From positions 1 through 13,143 of the forward strand of contig CALJKZ010000701.1 in NCBI GenBank assembly GCA_937983085.1: a DNA stretch of 13,143 nt, read 5' to 3'. The position numbers and the translations under genes are program-made. The notes below the pieces were generated by a model. That model was not told the origin of the DNA. It did no database searches and saw nothing but the letters and a program-made list of their open reading frames with translations. Shown here piece after piece: positions 1-7,400 of this stretch (position 1 is the stretch's first letter; each line of letters opens with the position of its first letter). Source of the stretch: an uncultured Gemmatimonadales bacterium (GTDB taxonomy: Bacteria; Gemmatimonadota; Gemmatimonadetes; Longimicrobiales; Gaopeijiaceae).

Positions 1-40
1 CGATTAAGTCTCGCTTCCCCCTCAGATCGATGGACAGCAT
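1..40 (-). CDS. N-terminal fragment of an unidentified gene, running off the left edge
   Basis: Only 13 codons are inside the window, reading MLSIDLRGKRDLI. The reason to believe in it is the ribosome binding site: GAGGAG lies 8 nt before the ATG on the minus strand. The pattern of a short hydrophobic start followed by L-x-G-K-R resembles the first strand of Rossmann-fold short-chain dehydrogenases and enoyl-ACP reductases, but the glycine-rich cofactor motif that would prove it lies outside the window. It shares orientation with the ligA-polX-exchanger operon and begins 141 nt after the exchanger stop codon, so it may be a later member or a separate unit. The leucine codon TTA is unusual for this GC-rich DNA. 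Function is not assigned. Confidence 0.42.
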   Translation of the reverse strand, partial: MLSIDLRGKRDLI

Positions 41-181
41 TTCCTCGTCTCCTCGGAGTGACCCGTAGGTCCCCTCAGCGCCTGCGAACCCGCCCTGCTT
101 CTACTCTCGTTGGGCCCTGAAAGTAGTGACGTGGTTCGTGGGTGCGAAGGTGGAGATGCGGCGGGCCCGGGGTGCCGTCCG
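41..181. other. Intergenic gap with a ribosome binding site at its left end
   Basis: These 141 nt lie between the stop of the exchanger gene and the start of the fragment at the left edge. The sequence holds GAGGAG at 49-54 (minus strand), placed correctly for the ATG at 40. The GC-rich stretch at 160-181 can fold weakly, but no clean hairpin followed by a T-run is present on either strand, and no convincing promoter is visible. I see no gene in it. Confidence 0.5.
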
Positions 182-1144
182 TCAGATGAGGAAGAAGCCC
201 AGGGCTATGTAGGTACTGAGCAGGAAGGCGCCTTCCCACCGACTGATGAGCCAGCGGGTCCTGAGGAAAGGAACGAGGAGGGCCGACATGAGCAGTACCG
301 CCGGAAGCTCGTGGGTCACGATCTGCCGGGGAATCTCGATGGGGGCCAGCACCGACGTGGTTCCGAGGATGGCCGCGATGTTGAAGATGTTGGAGCCGAT
401 GACGTTGCCCACCGCGATGTCCGCCTCCTTGCGCGCCGCTGCCACCAGGGAAGTCGCGAGCTCGGGAAGGGAGGTGCCGATGGCGACGACGGTGAGCCCG
501 ATAACCACCTGCGAGATGCCCAGGGACGACGCAACCTGGACTGCACCCTCCACGATGCAGTAGCCGCCCAGCACCAAGCTGGCCGAGCCCACGAGGACCC
601 AGAGGACATCAGGGAGGCGCACCGAGAAGCTGGATTCGGTGGAGGCCTCCATGAAGTCGGCGTATTCGCCGAGGATCTCCGGCGGCTCGTCGCCCACCGA
701 CTGGAAGACGAAGATGAGGTAGGCGACGAGCGCGAAGAGCAGAATCACGCCGTCGCCCCTTTGGAGCATCCCGTCCCACAGCAGGGGGTAGAGCGCCACC
801 GTCACCAGGAGCATGAGCGGCACCTCCCTCCAGACGACGCGCGCCTGGACGTCCAAGGGGCGGACGAGGGAGGTGAGGCCCAGGATGAGGCCGATGTTCG
901 CCAGGTTCGAGCCCATGACGTTGCCGATGGCCAGATCGGGGTTTCCACCCAGGGCAGCCACGGTGCAGACCACCAGTTCCGGCGCCGACGTCCCGAACGA
1001 CACCACGGTGAGGCCCACGACGATGGGGCTCACGCCCAGAGAGGCGGCGAGACGGGCCGAGCCCCGCACGAGCCACTCGGCGCCGTAGTACAGCACGCCG
1101 ACCCCGAGGGCGAGGAGCGCTACGTCGTAGGCAAGCTCAGGCAC
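182..1144 (-). CDS. yrbG: CaCA-family Na+/Ca2+ exchanger (YrbG-like inner-membrane antiporter)
   Basis: This is a cation/Ca2+ exchanger of the inner membrane, which in this family extrudes Ca2+ in exchange for Na+ or H+. From the GTG at 1144 it is 320 aa, close to E. coli YrbG, with about ten hydrophobic segments. Both alpha repeats are intact: GTSAPE at 51-56 with GNVMGSN at 74-80, and GTSLPE at 223-228 with GNVIGSN at 246-252; the acidic and asparagine residues in them bind the ions. An acidic cytoplasmic loop at about 151-170 separates the halves. The frame stays open upstream to 1327, but that part lies inside polX and is not membrane-like, so I place the start at the GTG that overlaps the polX stop by 8 nt. 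No strong ribosome binding site precedes it, which fits translational coupling. Transport direction and ion preference are not shown by the sequence. Confidence 0.9.
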   Translation of the reverse strand: MPELAYDVALLALGVGVLYYGAEWLVRGSARLAASLGVSPIVVGLTVVSFGTSAPELVVCTVAALGGNPDLAIGNVMGSNLANIGLILGLTSLVRPLDVQARVVWREVPLMLLVTVALYPLLWDGMLQRGDGVILLFALVAYLIFVFQSVGDEPPEILGEYADFMEASTESSFSVRLPDVLWVLVGSASLVLGGYCIVEGAVQVASSLGISQVVIGLTVVAIGTSLPELATSLVAAARKEADIAVGNVIGSNIFNIAAILGTTSVLAPIEIPRQIVTHELPAVLLMSALLVPFLRTRWLISRWEGAFLLSTYIALGFFLI

Positions 1145-2897
1145 GGCGGTCGAGCCACGCCCGGAAATCGGCCAGCGAGCGTGTGTTGAGCACGTCCGCC
1201 GGACCGAGCCACCCACGTCGCGCCTGGTCGACGCCGAACCGCATGTTGTCGAGCCCTTCAGGCTTGTGGGCGTCGGTGGAAATGACCACGGGCACACCCA
1301 ACTCCTTCGCCCGATGCACGTGTACATCGCTCAGGTCGAGCCGGTTCGGATTGGCGTTGAGTTCGACGGCCACACCCAACTCCGCCGCCGCGGTGAGGAC
1401 GGCATCGACGTCCATGGCGAAGGGCTCCCGCCGATTGATGATGCGACCCGTCGGGTGGGCGAGGATGTCCACCTGGGGATGGGAGATGGCCTCGATGACG
1501 CGCTTCGTCATGGTGGCCTCGTCCTGATCCATGAGCGAGTGGACGGACACCACCACGACGTCCAGGGCCTCCAGGATGTCGTCGGGCATGTCCAGGGCCC
1601 CGTCCTTGAGGATGTCGATCTCCACGCTGCGAAGGATCTCGATGCCGTCCAGCCGCTCCCGGACCTCGTCGATCTCCTTCCACTGCTCCCGCGCCCGTTC
1701 GGGGGTGAGACCCTGCACCATGGCCATGGCCTGGCTGTGGTCGGTGATGGCGAAGTACTCGTAGCCTTTGGCCCGACACGCCAGCGCCATCTCTTCGATG
1801 CTGACCTTCCCGTCACTCCAGGTGGAGTGCATCTGGAGGTCGCCGCGGATCTGGCCCAGCTCGACCAGCTCGGGGAGTCCGTCGCCCAGCGCAGCCTCCA
1901 CCTCGCCCCGGTTCTCCCGGAGCACCGGTGGCACCCACGGCATTCCGAGGGCCTCGTACACGCCCTCCTCCGTATCACCGGCGAGGCGCTCTCCATCCTC
2001 CTTTCCGAGGTCGGCCGGGTCTGCGTCCTCCGGCACGCGGAAGACGCCCCACTCGTTGACGCGGATCCTGTCCCGGACCGCTCGGGTCCGGACGGCGACG
2101 TTGTGCTCCTTGGAACCCGTGAAGTACTGGAGCGCCGCCCCGAAGGAACGCTCGGGGATGACCCGTAGATCCACCTGCAGTCCGGAATGGAGCACCACGC
2201 TCCCCTTGGTGGGACCCGAGCCGAGCACGCGCGCCACGCCCTCGTACGCCACGAAGTGCTCCACCACGGACGTGCCGTCCCCCTCGAACCGGGCCAGCAC
2301 ATCGACGTCGCCGATGGTCTCCTTTCTTCGGCGCAGGCTCCCCGCCACTTCGACGCGATCCACGCCGGGCGTGGCCTTCACGTGCTCGAGGAGACCCGCG
2401 ATGAGCTGCTCGACTTCGTGAATGCGGAAGCGACCGGTGTGCTTGCGATGGTCTTCGATGGCTCTGCGCACTTTGACGGCGCTCTTCTTGCCGAAGCCGT
2501 CGAGGGTCTCGACCCGACCGGCTTCCAGCTCGCGCTCCAGGTCGTCGACGGTCTCCACGTCGAGCTCCTCGAAGAGCTTCCTGGCCTTCTTCGGGCCGAC
2601 GCCGTCCAGGCGCATGAGCTCGACCAGCGTGGTCGGAAACTCCTTGGAAAGAGCTTCGAGTCGACTCACGACGCCCGTTTCGAGCAGTTCCGTGATGTCG
2701 GTGGCGACGCTCTTTCCGATGCCCGGGAGCTCGGTGAGGTCCTCGCCCGCCTCGACCATCACGGTGAGCGGACGGCTCAAGCTGTTCACCGTGTTCACCG
2801 CGTTCCGGTAGGCCCGGATCTTGAACGCGTTGGCGCCCTGGATCTCCATGAGGTCGGCCAGGGTCGTCAGCGTGCGTGCCACGTCGAGGTTCTGCAT
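1137..2897 (-). CDS. polX: DNA polymerase/3'-5' exonuclease PolX
   Basis: This is a family X DNA polymerase for gap filling in base excision or end repair, fused to a PHP nuclease domain; at 586 aa it has the normal bacterial length. Residues 1-150 carry an 8-kDa-like domain and helix-hairpin-helix motifs (LPGIGKSVA at 57-65, LDGVGPKKA at 97-105, LDGFGKKSA at 132-140). The nucleotidyltransferase motif GSLRR...GDVDVL (186-201) supplies Asp197 and Asp199, and QVDLR supplies Asp243. The PHP domain (about 350-586) has the metal ligands His357, His387, Glu426, His453, His481 and the TDAH motif (Asp542, His544). The first PHP histidine of HxH is Gln355 in GDLQMH; I recall the same in Thermus PolX, so this is not damage. 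It starts inside the end of ligA (31-nt overlap) behind a strong AGGAGG. Confidence 0.96.
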   Translation of the reverse strand: MQNLDVARTLTTLADLMEIQGANAFKIRAYRNAVNTVNSLSRPLTVMVEAGEDLTELPGIGKSVATDITELLETGVVSRLEALSKEFPTTLVELMRLDGVGPKKARKLFEELDVETVDDLERELEAGRVETLDGFGKKSAVKVRRAIEDHRKHTGRFRIHEVEQLIAGLLEHVKATPGVDRVEVAGSLRRRKETIGDVDVLARFEGDGTSVVEHFVAYEGVARVLGSGPTKGSVVLHSGLQVDLRVIPERSFGAALQYFTGSKEHNVAVRTRAVRDRIRVNEWGVFRVPEDADPADLGKEDGERLAGDTEEGVYEALGMPWVPPVLRENRGEVEAALGDGLPELVELGQIRGDLQMHSTWSDGKVSIEEMALACRAKGYEYFAITDHSQAMAMVQGLTPERAREQWKEIDEVRERLDGIEILRSVEIDILKDGALDMPDDILEALDVVVVSVHSLMDQDEATMTKRVIEAISHPQVDILAHPTGRIINRREPFAMDVDAVLTAAAELGVAVELNANPNRLDLSDVHVHRAKELGVPVVISTDAHKPEGLDNMRFGVDQARRGWLGPADVLNTRSLADFRAWLDRRA

Positions 2898-4963
2898 CTA
2901 TCCCCCTCCTCGTGGAGGGAGCCGCCGTGCTCGGTGAGCCGGACCAGGAAGCCGTCGAAGTCCAGGACGGGTACCCCAAGCTTCTCCGCCTTCGCGAGCT
3001 TCGAGCCGGCATTCTCGCCGGCCACCAGGAAGTCGGTCTTCTTCGAGACCGCTCCGGTAGTCTTTCCTCCGATGCGTCTCCAGGCGTCCTCCGCCACGAC
3101 GCGGGGGACGGGGATGGTGCCCGTGAAGACCGCGGTGCCCAGGTCGGGGAGGTCGGACGGCGTCAGCTCCACCGTCTGGGGAACGACGCCGCGCTCCAGT
3201 ACGGCATCGATGGCCTCGGCATTGCGCTCGTCGCTGAAGAAGTCGGTGATGGCCTCGCTCATCCGGGGGCCGATCCCGTCGATGGCCTCCAACTCTTCGG
3301 CAGTGGCGGTCCGAACCTTCTCGAAGGTCCCGAAGGCGTCGGCGAGGCTGCGCGCCACCGTCACGCCGACCTCGGGAATCCCGAGCGCGATGAGAAACCG
3401 ATCCAACTCCGGCGTCTTCTTGGCCTCGATGGCCGCCACGAGCGCCGTCGCCGATTTCTCGGCGAAGCCGTCGAGCTGCATGAGCTGGTCGGCGGTGACG
3501 TCGAAGAGGTGGGCCAGGCGGACCACGAGCCCACGGTCGACGAGCAGCGCCGCGGTCTCGCCCCCCAGCCCTTCGATGTCGAGAGCGGCGCGCGAACCGA
3601 AATGGACGATGCGCTCCTTGAGCTGCGCGGTGCATCCGAACCGGTTGGGGCAGCGCAGGCGTGGTCCGTCTTCGTAGACCTCGGTGCCGCACACGGGACA
3701 CTCCCGTGGCATCTCGAAGGGGTCGGCCCGGTCCGCCGGGTGCCCAACGACCTCCACCACCTGGGGAATCACGTCGCCGGCTCGCTGGATGCGGACCGTG
3801 TCCCCCACGCGTAGGTCCTTTCGCCGAAGCTCCTCCCGATTGTGCAGAGACGCCCGCGAGACCGTCACGCCCCCCACCACCACCGGCCGCAGCCACGCCA
3901 CGGGAGTCAGCACGCCCGTGCGACCCACCTGGATGTCGATGGCCTCGATGACCGTGACTTCCTGGCGGGGGGGAAACTTGTAAGCCATCGCCCACCGGGG
4001 ATGGTGGGAGGTGGACCCCATGGCCCTCCGCGCGGCCAGGTCGTCGAGCTTGATGACGACCCCGTCGATCTCGTAGTCGAGGGTATCGCGGTCGTCGACG
4101 AAGGCGGCATGGTACTCGATGATCTCCTCCGGCGTCGCGACGGTCCGGATGCGCTCGGGCAGCCGGAATCCCCACTCCCGGATGGCCTCGATGCCCTCGG
4201 AGTCGGTGGCGAACGACGCGCCCTCGACCGCGAGAACGTCGTACACGAGAACGTCCAGTTTCCGCGCCGCGGTGTTCCTCGAGTCCAGCTGGCGGATGGC
4301 TCCCGCCGCCGAGTTCCGGGGGGAGGCGTACGGCTCCTGACCCGACTCGACCAAACCCGCGTTGAAGTCGGCGAAGTCGGAGATGTACATGAGCACCTCG
4401 CCCCTCAGCGCGAGGAGGGCCGGGGCCGGCCGCGCCTCGGTCCGGAGACGGAGCGGAACCGTGGGGATGGTGCGGATGTTCTCGGTGACCTGCTCCCCCT
4501 GGCGTCCGTTCCCCCGTGTCACCGCGCGAACCAGGACGCCGTCTTCGTACACGAGCTCGATGGAGGCTCCGTCCAGCTTGGGCTCCACCAGGTACACGGG
4601 GTCGACTCCCGTGCCCAGAGCCTTCCGCACGCGCTCGTCGAAGCGACGCACGTCCTCGGGCTTCTCCGAAGAGTCCAGGGAGAGCATGGGCGCCACATGC
4701 TCCACCGTCTCGAACTTGTCCTGAGGGGGAGCCCCGACGCGGTGGGTCGGCGACTCGGGCGAGACGAGCTCGGGGAAGGCCTCTTCCAGAGCCGCCAGCC
4801 TTCGAAACAGGGCGTCGTATTCGGCGTCCCCGATCTCGGGGCGGGCCTCGACGTGGTAGAGATGGTTGTGCCGGTTCAGCTCCTCTCGTAGCTCCTCGGC
4901 CTCCACGCGGGCCTCATCGAGGTCCAGGCCGGACGGATCGGGTCGGGAGGAGGGTGAGGTCAC
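2867..4963 (-). CDS. ligA: NAD+-dependent DNA ligase LigA
   Basis: LigA seals nicks using NAD+ in replication and repair. From the chosen start it is 698 aa, against 671 in E. coli. In order there are: the NAD-binding Ia domain (HNHLYHVE...EIGDAEYD, about 32-52); the adenylation domain with the catalytic lysine in EPKLDG (Lys129); an OB domain; a zinc finger with four cysteines (422, 425, 438, 444); helix-hairpin-helix repeats (about 460-585); and a C-terminal BRCT domain (about 606-680). The frame is open to a GTG at 5029, but its first 22 residues do not look like ligase. I prefer the GTG at 4963, which has GGAG 8 nt upstream and a TATTAT element about 45 nt further up. It heads the operon with polX and the exchanger. 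The last 15 or so residues after the BRCT domain overlap polX and are probably a non-conserved tail. Confidence 0.96.
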   Translation of the reverse strand: MTSPSSRPDPSGLDLDEARVEAEELREELNRHNHLYHVEARPEIGDAEYDALFRRLAALEEAFPELVSPESPTHRVGAPPQDKFETVEHVAPMLSLDSSEKPEDVRRFDERVRKALGTGVDPVYLVEPKLDGASIELVYEDGVLVRAVTRGNGRQGEQVTENIRTIPTVPLRLRTEARPAPALLALRGEVLMYISDFADFNAGLVESGQEPYASPRNSAAGAIRQLDSRNTAARKLDVLVYDVLAVEGASFATDSEGIEAIREWGFRLPERIRTVATPEEIIEYHAAFVDDRDTLDYEIDGVVIKLDDLAARRAMGSTSHHPRWAMAYKFPPRQEVTVIEAIDIQVGRTGVLTPVAWLRPVVVGGVTVSRASLHNREELRRKDLRVGDTVRIQRAGDVIPQVVEVVGHPADRADPFEMPRECPVCGTEVYEDGPRLRCPNRFGCTAQLKERIVHFGSRAALDIEGLGGETAALLVDRGLVVRLAHLFDVTADQLMQLDGFAEKSATALVAAIEAKKTPELDRFLIALGIPEVGVTVARSLADAFGTFEKVRTATAEELEAIDGIGPRMSEAITDFFSDERNAEAIDAVLERGVVPQTVELTPSDLPDLGTAVFTGTIPVPRVVAEDAWRRIGGKTTGAVSKKTDFLVAGENAGSKLAKAEKLGVPVLDFDGFLVRLTEHGGSLHEEGDRCRTSTWHAR
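2905..2910 (-). promoter_or_regulatory. Ribosome binding site of polX
   Basis: A perfect AGGAGG on the minus strand lies 7 nt before the polX ATG at 2897. It sits inside the last codons of ligA, so polX has its own strong initiation site as well as overlap with the upstream gene. This fixes the polX start. Confidence 0.85.
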
Positions 4964-5101
4964 GTCGGGGGCTCCGCGCCGGGAAGGGGGTGAAGACGGG
5001 GACCGACAATAATACCGCGGGGCGCCCACCGGCTCATCCTTCGATATATTCGGCGCTCGGGAGCCGCCCGCGGGCGGTCTGATTCATCAGGGAGATTCGA
5101 C
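4964..5101. promoter_or_regulatory. Divergent intergenic region between ligA and the amidohydrolase gene
   Basis: This AT-richer gap should hold promoters for both directions. On the minus strand TATTAT (5009-5014) is placed about 45 nt before the ligA GTG. On the plus strand TATATT (5045-5050) lies about 50 nt before the amidohydrolase ATG. Neither has a good -35 hexamer at 17 nt, so sigma factor use is unclear. A perfect 14-nt palindrome follows at 5064-5077. The amidohydrolase has GGGAG at 5090-5094, 7 nt before its ATG. Element calls are by eye. Confidence 0.5.
5064..5077. repeat. Perfect 14-nt GC palindrome in the amidohydrolase leader
   Basis: The sequence CCGCCCGCGGGCGG equals its own reverse complement. 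It sits between the TATATT element at 5045-5050 and the ribosome binding site at 5090-5094, so it lies near a predicted transcription start. It could be an operator for a dimeric repressor or form a hairpin in the leader. In DNA this rich in G and C a palindrome of this length can also arise by chance. Confidence 0.4.
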
Positions 5102-6736
5102 ATGAGCAGGATGCACGCGCTTCTTCGCCTGGGGATGGCCAGCCTGGCGATTCTGGTATTCGCGGCCTCGGCCGCCGCGCAGATGGAAGAGACGAACCGG
5201 CGAGGCGCCGACGAAGGCGACGGTCCCCACGACCGCCTCATCCTTCGCGGGGGCATCTACGTCGACGGTGCGGGCAGTCCTCCCCTGGGCCCCGTCGACA
5301 TCGTCATCGAGAACGACAGGATCGTACAGATCCAGGCCGTCGGTTTCCCCATGGCACCCATCAACGAAGACCGCCGGCCCGATGGCGCGACGCGCGAGAT
5401 CGACGTGTCGGGGATGTACATCCTCCCTGGCTTCGTGGACATGCATGCCCATACCGGAGGCGCCGGCAAGGCTCCTCAGGCCGAGTACACCCACAAGCTG
5501 TGGATGGGCAACGGCATCACCACGTCACGTGGCGTAGGCCACGGTCCCATGATGTGGGCTCTGGAGCAGAAGGCCCTCTCGGAGCGGAACGAGATCGTCG
5601 CACCCAGGATGTTCACCTACGCCCGCCCGGGCGAGGCGTGGGACCGGGGCGCCATCGACTCCCCGGAGAAAGCGAGGGAGTGGGTCCGCTGGGCCGCCAA
5701 CGTCGACGTCGACGGAGCGCGCATCGACGGCCTGAAGCTGACGTCGTATCCGCCCGCCATCATGGAGGCGCTCATCGACGAGGCTCATCAGCACGGTCTC
5801 GGTACGGTAGCGCACCTCGCCCAGACGGGGGTGGCGCGCATGGACGCGCTCGACGCCGCCGAACTGGGCCTCGACATGATGACCCACTACTACGGTCTCT
5901 TCGAAGCGCTCTTCGACGACCAGACCATCCAGGACTTCCCGGCCGACTACAACTATCAAAACGAGCAGCACCGCTTCGGGCAGGTGGGGCGTCTATGGTA
6001 TCAGAGCGCCGACCGCGGCTCGGACGCGTGGAACGACCTCATCGACCGATTCCTGGAGTTGGACTTCGGGATCGACCCCACGATGACCATCTACGAGGCG
6101 AGCCGCGACGTGATGCGTGCCCGTGAAGCCGAGTGGCACGAGGACTACACCCTGCCGAGCCAGTGGGAGTTCTACCAGCCCAGCCGGGAGGCCCACGGGT
6201 CGTACTGGTTCTACTGGACCACGGAGGACGAGTACCACTGGCAGCAGTTCTACCGGAAGTGGATGTCCTTCCTGAACGACTACAAGAACGCCGGCGGCAT
6301 CGTCACCACGGGGTCCGACTCGGGCTTCATCTACAAGCTGTACGGCTTCGACTACATCCGTGAGCTCGAGCTCCTCCGCGAGGCCGGCTTCAACCCGCTG
6401 GAGGTCATCCGGGCCGCCACGTACCACGGCGCCCTCCAGCTCCACAAGCCGAAGGGCATGGAGAACGATCTCCAGTTCGGCGTGCTCGAGGTGGGCGCGA
6501 AGGCTGACATGATCGTCGTGGAGGAGAATCCCCTGGCCAATCTGAAGGTGCTCTACGGGACGGGAACGCCGCGACTCAACGACGAGACGGGCGAGGTGGA
6601 CCGCGTCGGTGGCATCAAGTACACCATCAAAGACGGCATCGTCTACGACGCCCAGCAGCTCCTCGAGGACGTCCGCGAGATGGTGCGGGAGGCCAAGGAG
6701 CGGTCGGTGACCCAGGACGCCGGCACGGGGTTCTGA
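5102..6736 (+). CDS. Secreted metal-dependent amidohydrolase
   Basis: This is an amidohydrolase-superfamily enzyme (544 aa) exported to the periplasm or outside. The N-terminus is a Sec signal peptide: basic MSRMHALLR, a hydrophobic core, and AASAAA-Q, so cleavage is likely after Ala26. The metal-centre residues are visible: HAH in GFVDMHAHTGG (His115, His117), Lys212 in DGLKLTSYPP as a candidate carbamylated lysine, His238 in TVAHLAQ, His262 in MMTHYYG, and Asp406 in TTGSDSG. The family's C-terminal composite beta-strand motif, GAKADMIVVEENPL, is at about 465-478. Between His262 and Asp406 is a long insertion rich in Trp and Tyr. The relatives are imidazolonepropionase-like and Xaa-Pro dipeptidase-like hydrolases; the substrate cannot be read from the sequence. 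It appears to be a single-gene unit, with GGGAG 7 nt before the ATG and a hairpin terminator after the stop. Confidence 0.9.
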   Translation: MSRMHALLRLGMASLAILVFAASAAAQMEETNRRGADEGDGPHDRLILRGGIYVDGAGSPPLGPVDIVIENDRIVQIQAVGFPMAPINEDRRPDGATREIDVSGMYILPGFVDMHAHTGGAGKAPQAEYTHKLWMGNGITTSRGVGHGPMMWALEQKALSERNEIVAPRMFTYARPGEAWDRGAIDSPEKAREWVRWAANVDVDGARIDGLKLTSYPPAIMEALIDEAHQHGLGTVAHLAQTGVARMDALDAAELGLDMMTHYYGLFEALFDDQTIQDFPADYNYQNEQHRFGQVGRLWYQSADRGSDAWNDLIDRFLELDFGIDPTMTIYEASRDVMRAREAEWHEDYTLPSQWEFYQPSREAHGSYWFYWTTEDEYHWQQFYRKWMSFLNDYKNAGGIVTTGSDSGFIYKLYGFDYIRELELLREAGFNPLEVIRAATYHGALQLHKPKGMENDLQFGVLEVGAKADMIVVEENPLANLKVLYGTGTPRLNDETGEVDRVGGIKYTIKDGIVYDAQQLLEDVREMVREAKERSVTQDAGTGF

Positions 6737-6766
6737 CCAGAAGCCTTCCTTCGCTCCATCGGGACA

Positions 6767-6804
6767 AGGGCCCCCTCCGCTCGGTCGCGGAGTGGGGCCC
6801 TATT
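6767..6804 (+). terminator. Rho-independent-type hairpin after the amidohydrolase gene
   Basis: The left arm AGGGCCCCCTCCGC (6767-6780) pairs with the right arm GCGGAGTGGGGCCCT (6787-6801), with one bulged base and a 6-nt loop TCGGTC. The stem begins 30 nt after the amidohydrolase stop. The following tract is short (ATTT), so termination may be imperfect, but the stem is very stable. Confidence 0.75.
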
Positions 6805-6863
6805 TCGAAGGGGATGCCTCCACGATATTCCGGTCAGCGCGCCCACTCATTCCAGGCACCGTC

Positions 6864-7322
6864 ATGTTGCATCGTCGGGCCGACGCCGTGTGCACCGCCC
6901 TCGCGGTCGCGTCGTGCCTCGTATCACCGCTCTCTCCCCTCGCCGCTCAGAGCCCCACGGCGACTGCCGCCCCGTCGGTCGAGGGGCGGCAGTCGCGGGT
7001 CGGGACATACGCCAAGAGGGGGGCCATCGTCGGAGCCATCGGCGGGGGAGTCATGGGCGTCATGTTCCTCGACGGCTTCTGCTCCGGGTCGACGACCTGC
7101 ACGACGGGTACGGACGTGTACATCGTGGGAGGAGGCGTCGTGGCCGGTGCTCTGGCCGGGAGCCTCATCGGAGCTCTGACGGGGTGGGCGGTGGGCGACC
7201 GTGTCCGGGTCGAGGCCGCCACTCGAGACGCGAGCCCCGTGCCCTTCCGTTCCGGCGCCGTCGCACGCGACAGGACACCCCCTTCGTTGACGATCTCCCT
7301 ACGTGTTCCGCTCGCCCACTGA
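6864..7322 (+). CDS. Small exported glycine-zipper protein
   Basis: The predicted product is 152 aa. Residues 1-28 form a signal peptide (MLHRR, then a hydrophobic core ending LSPLAAQ). Two glycine-rich hydrophobic segments follow: about 48-68 (RGAIVGAIGGGVMGVMFLDG) and about 89-112 (VGGGVVAGALAGSLIGALTG), with GxxxG spacing typical of glycine-zipper proteins of the envelope. Between them is a short loop with two cysteines (GFCSGSTTC) that could form a disulphide once exported. The tail is polar and ends in ISLRVPLAH. I chose the ATG at 6864 because the signal peptide begins there; an in-frame start at 6792 would lie within the preceding terminator stem. The ribosome binding site is weak. The role is unknown; related proteins sit in the outer membrane or associate with it. 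Confidence 0.75.
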   Translation: MLHRRADAVCTALAVASCLVSPLSPLAAQSPTATAAPSVEGRQSRVGTYAKRGAIVGAIGGGVMGVMFLDGFCSGSTTCTTGTDVYIVGGGVVAGALAGSLIGALTGWAVGDRVRVEAATRDASPVPFRSGAVARDRTPPSLTISLRVPLAH

Positions 7323-7341
7323 GCCCCATCGGGACACAGCA

Positions 7342-7382
7342 CCCTGACGGCGAGGAGCAACCTCGCCTCGTCGGCGTCAGGG
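7342..7382 (+). terminator. Possible hairpin terminator after the glycine-zipper gene
   Basis: CCCTGACG (7342-7349) pairs with CGTCAGGG (7375-7382), and CGAGG (7351-7355) can pair with either of two CCTCG copies (7361-7365 or 7366-7370). There is no T-run afterwards. It lies 19 nt past the stop codon and just before the aminotransferase gene, so it could be a weak terminator, an attenuator or a messenger-stabilising stem. Confidence 0.4.
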
Positions 7383-7400
7383 CCCGAGCCCCGCGGCCCT

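Noticed and set aside
110..1189. A 359-codon plus-strand frame opposite the exchanger gene
   Set aside because: The translation is hydrophilic low-complexity sequence with no domain, while the opposite strand encodes both CaCA alpha repeats in full.
1145..1327. N-terminal extension of the exchanger frame back to 1327
   Set aside because: It overlaps the essential C-terminal PHP part of polX, including the TDAH motif, and its translation is Arg/Ser-rich rather than membrane-like.
2187..3677. A 496-codon plus-strand frame across the ligA-polX junction
   Set aside because: It is antisense to conserved polymerase and ligase domains and shows no motif of its own.
4964..5029. 22-codon extension of ligA back to a GTG at 5029
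   Set aside because: The extra residues are Ser/Pro/Arg-rich and unlike ligase N-termini, and the extension would run over the TATTAT element; the GTG at 4963 has a better ribosome binding site.
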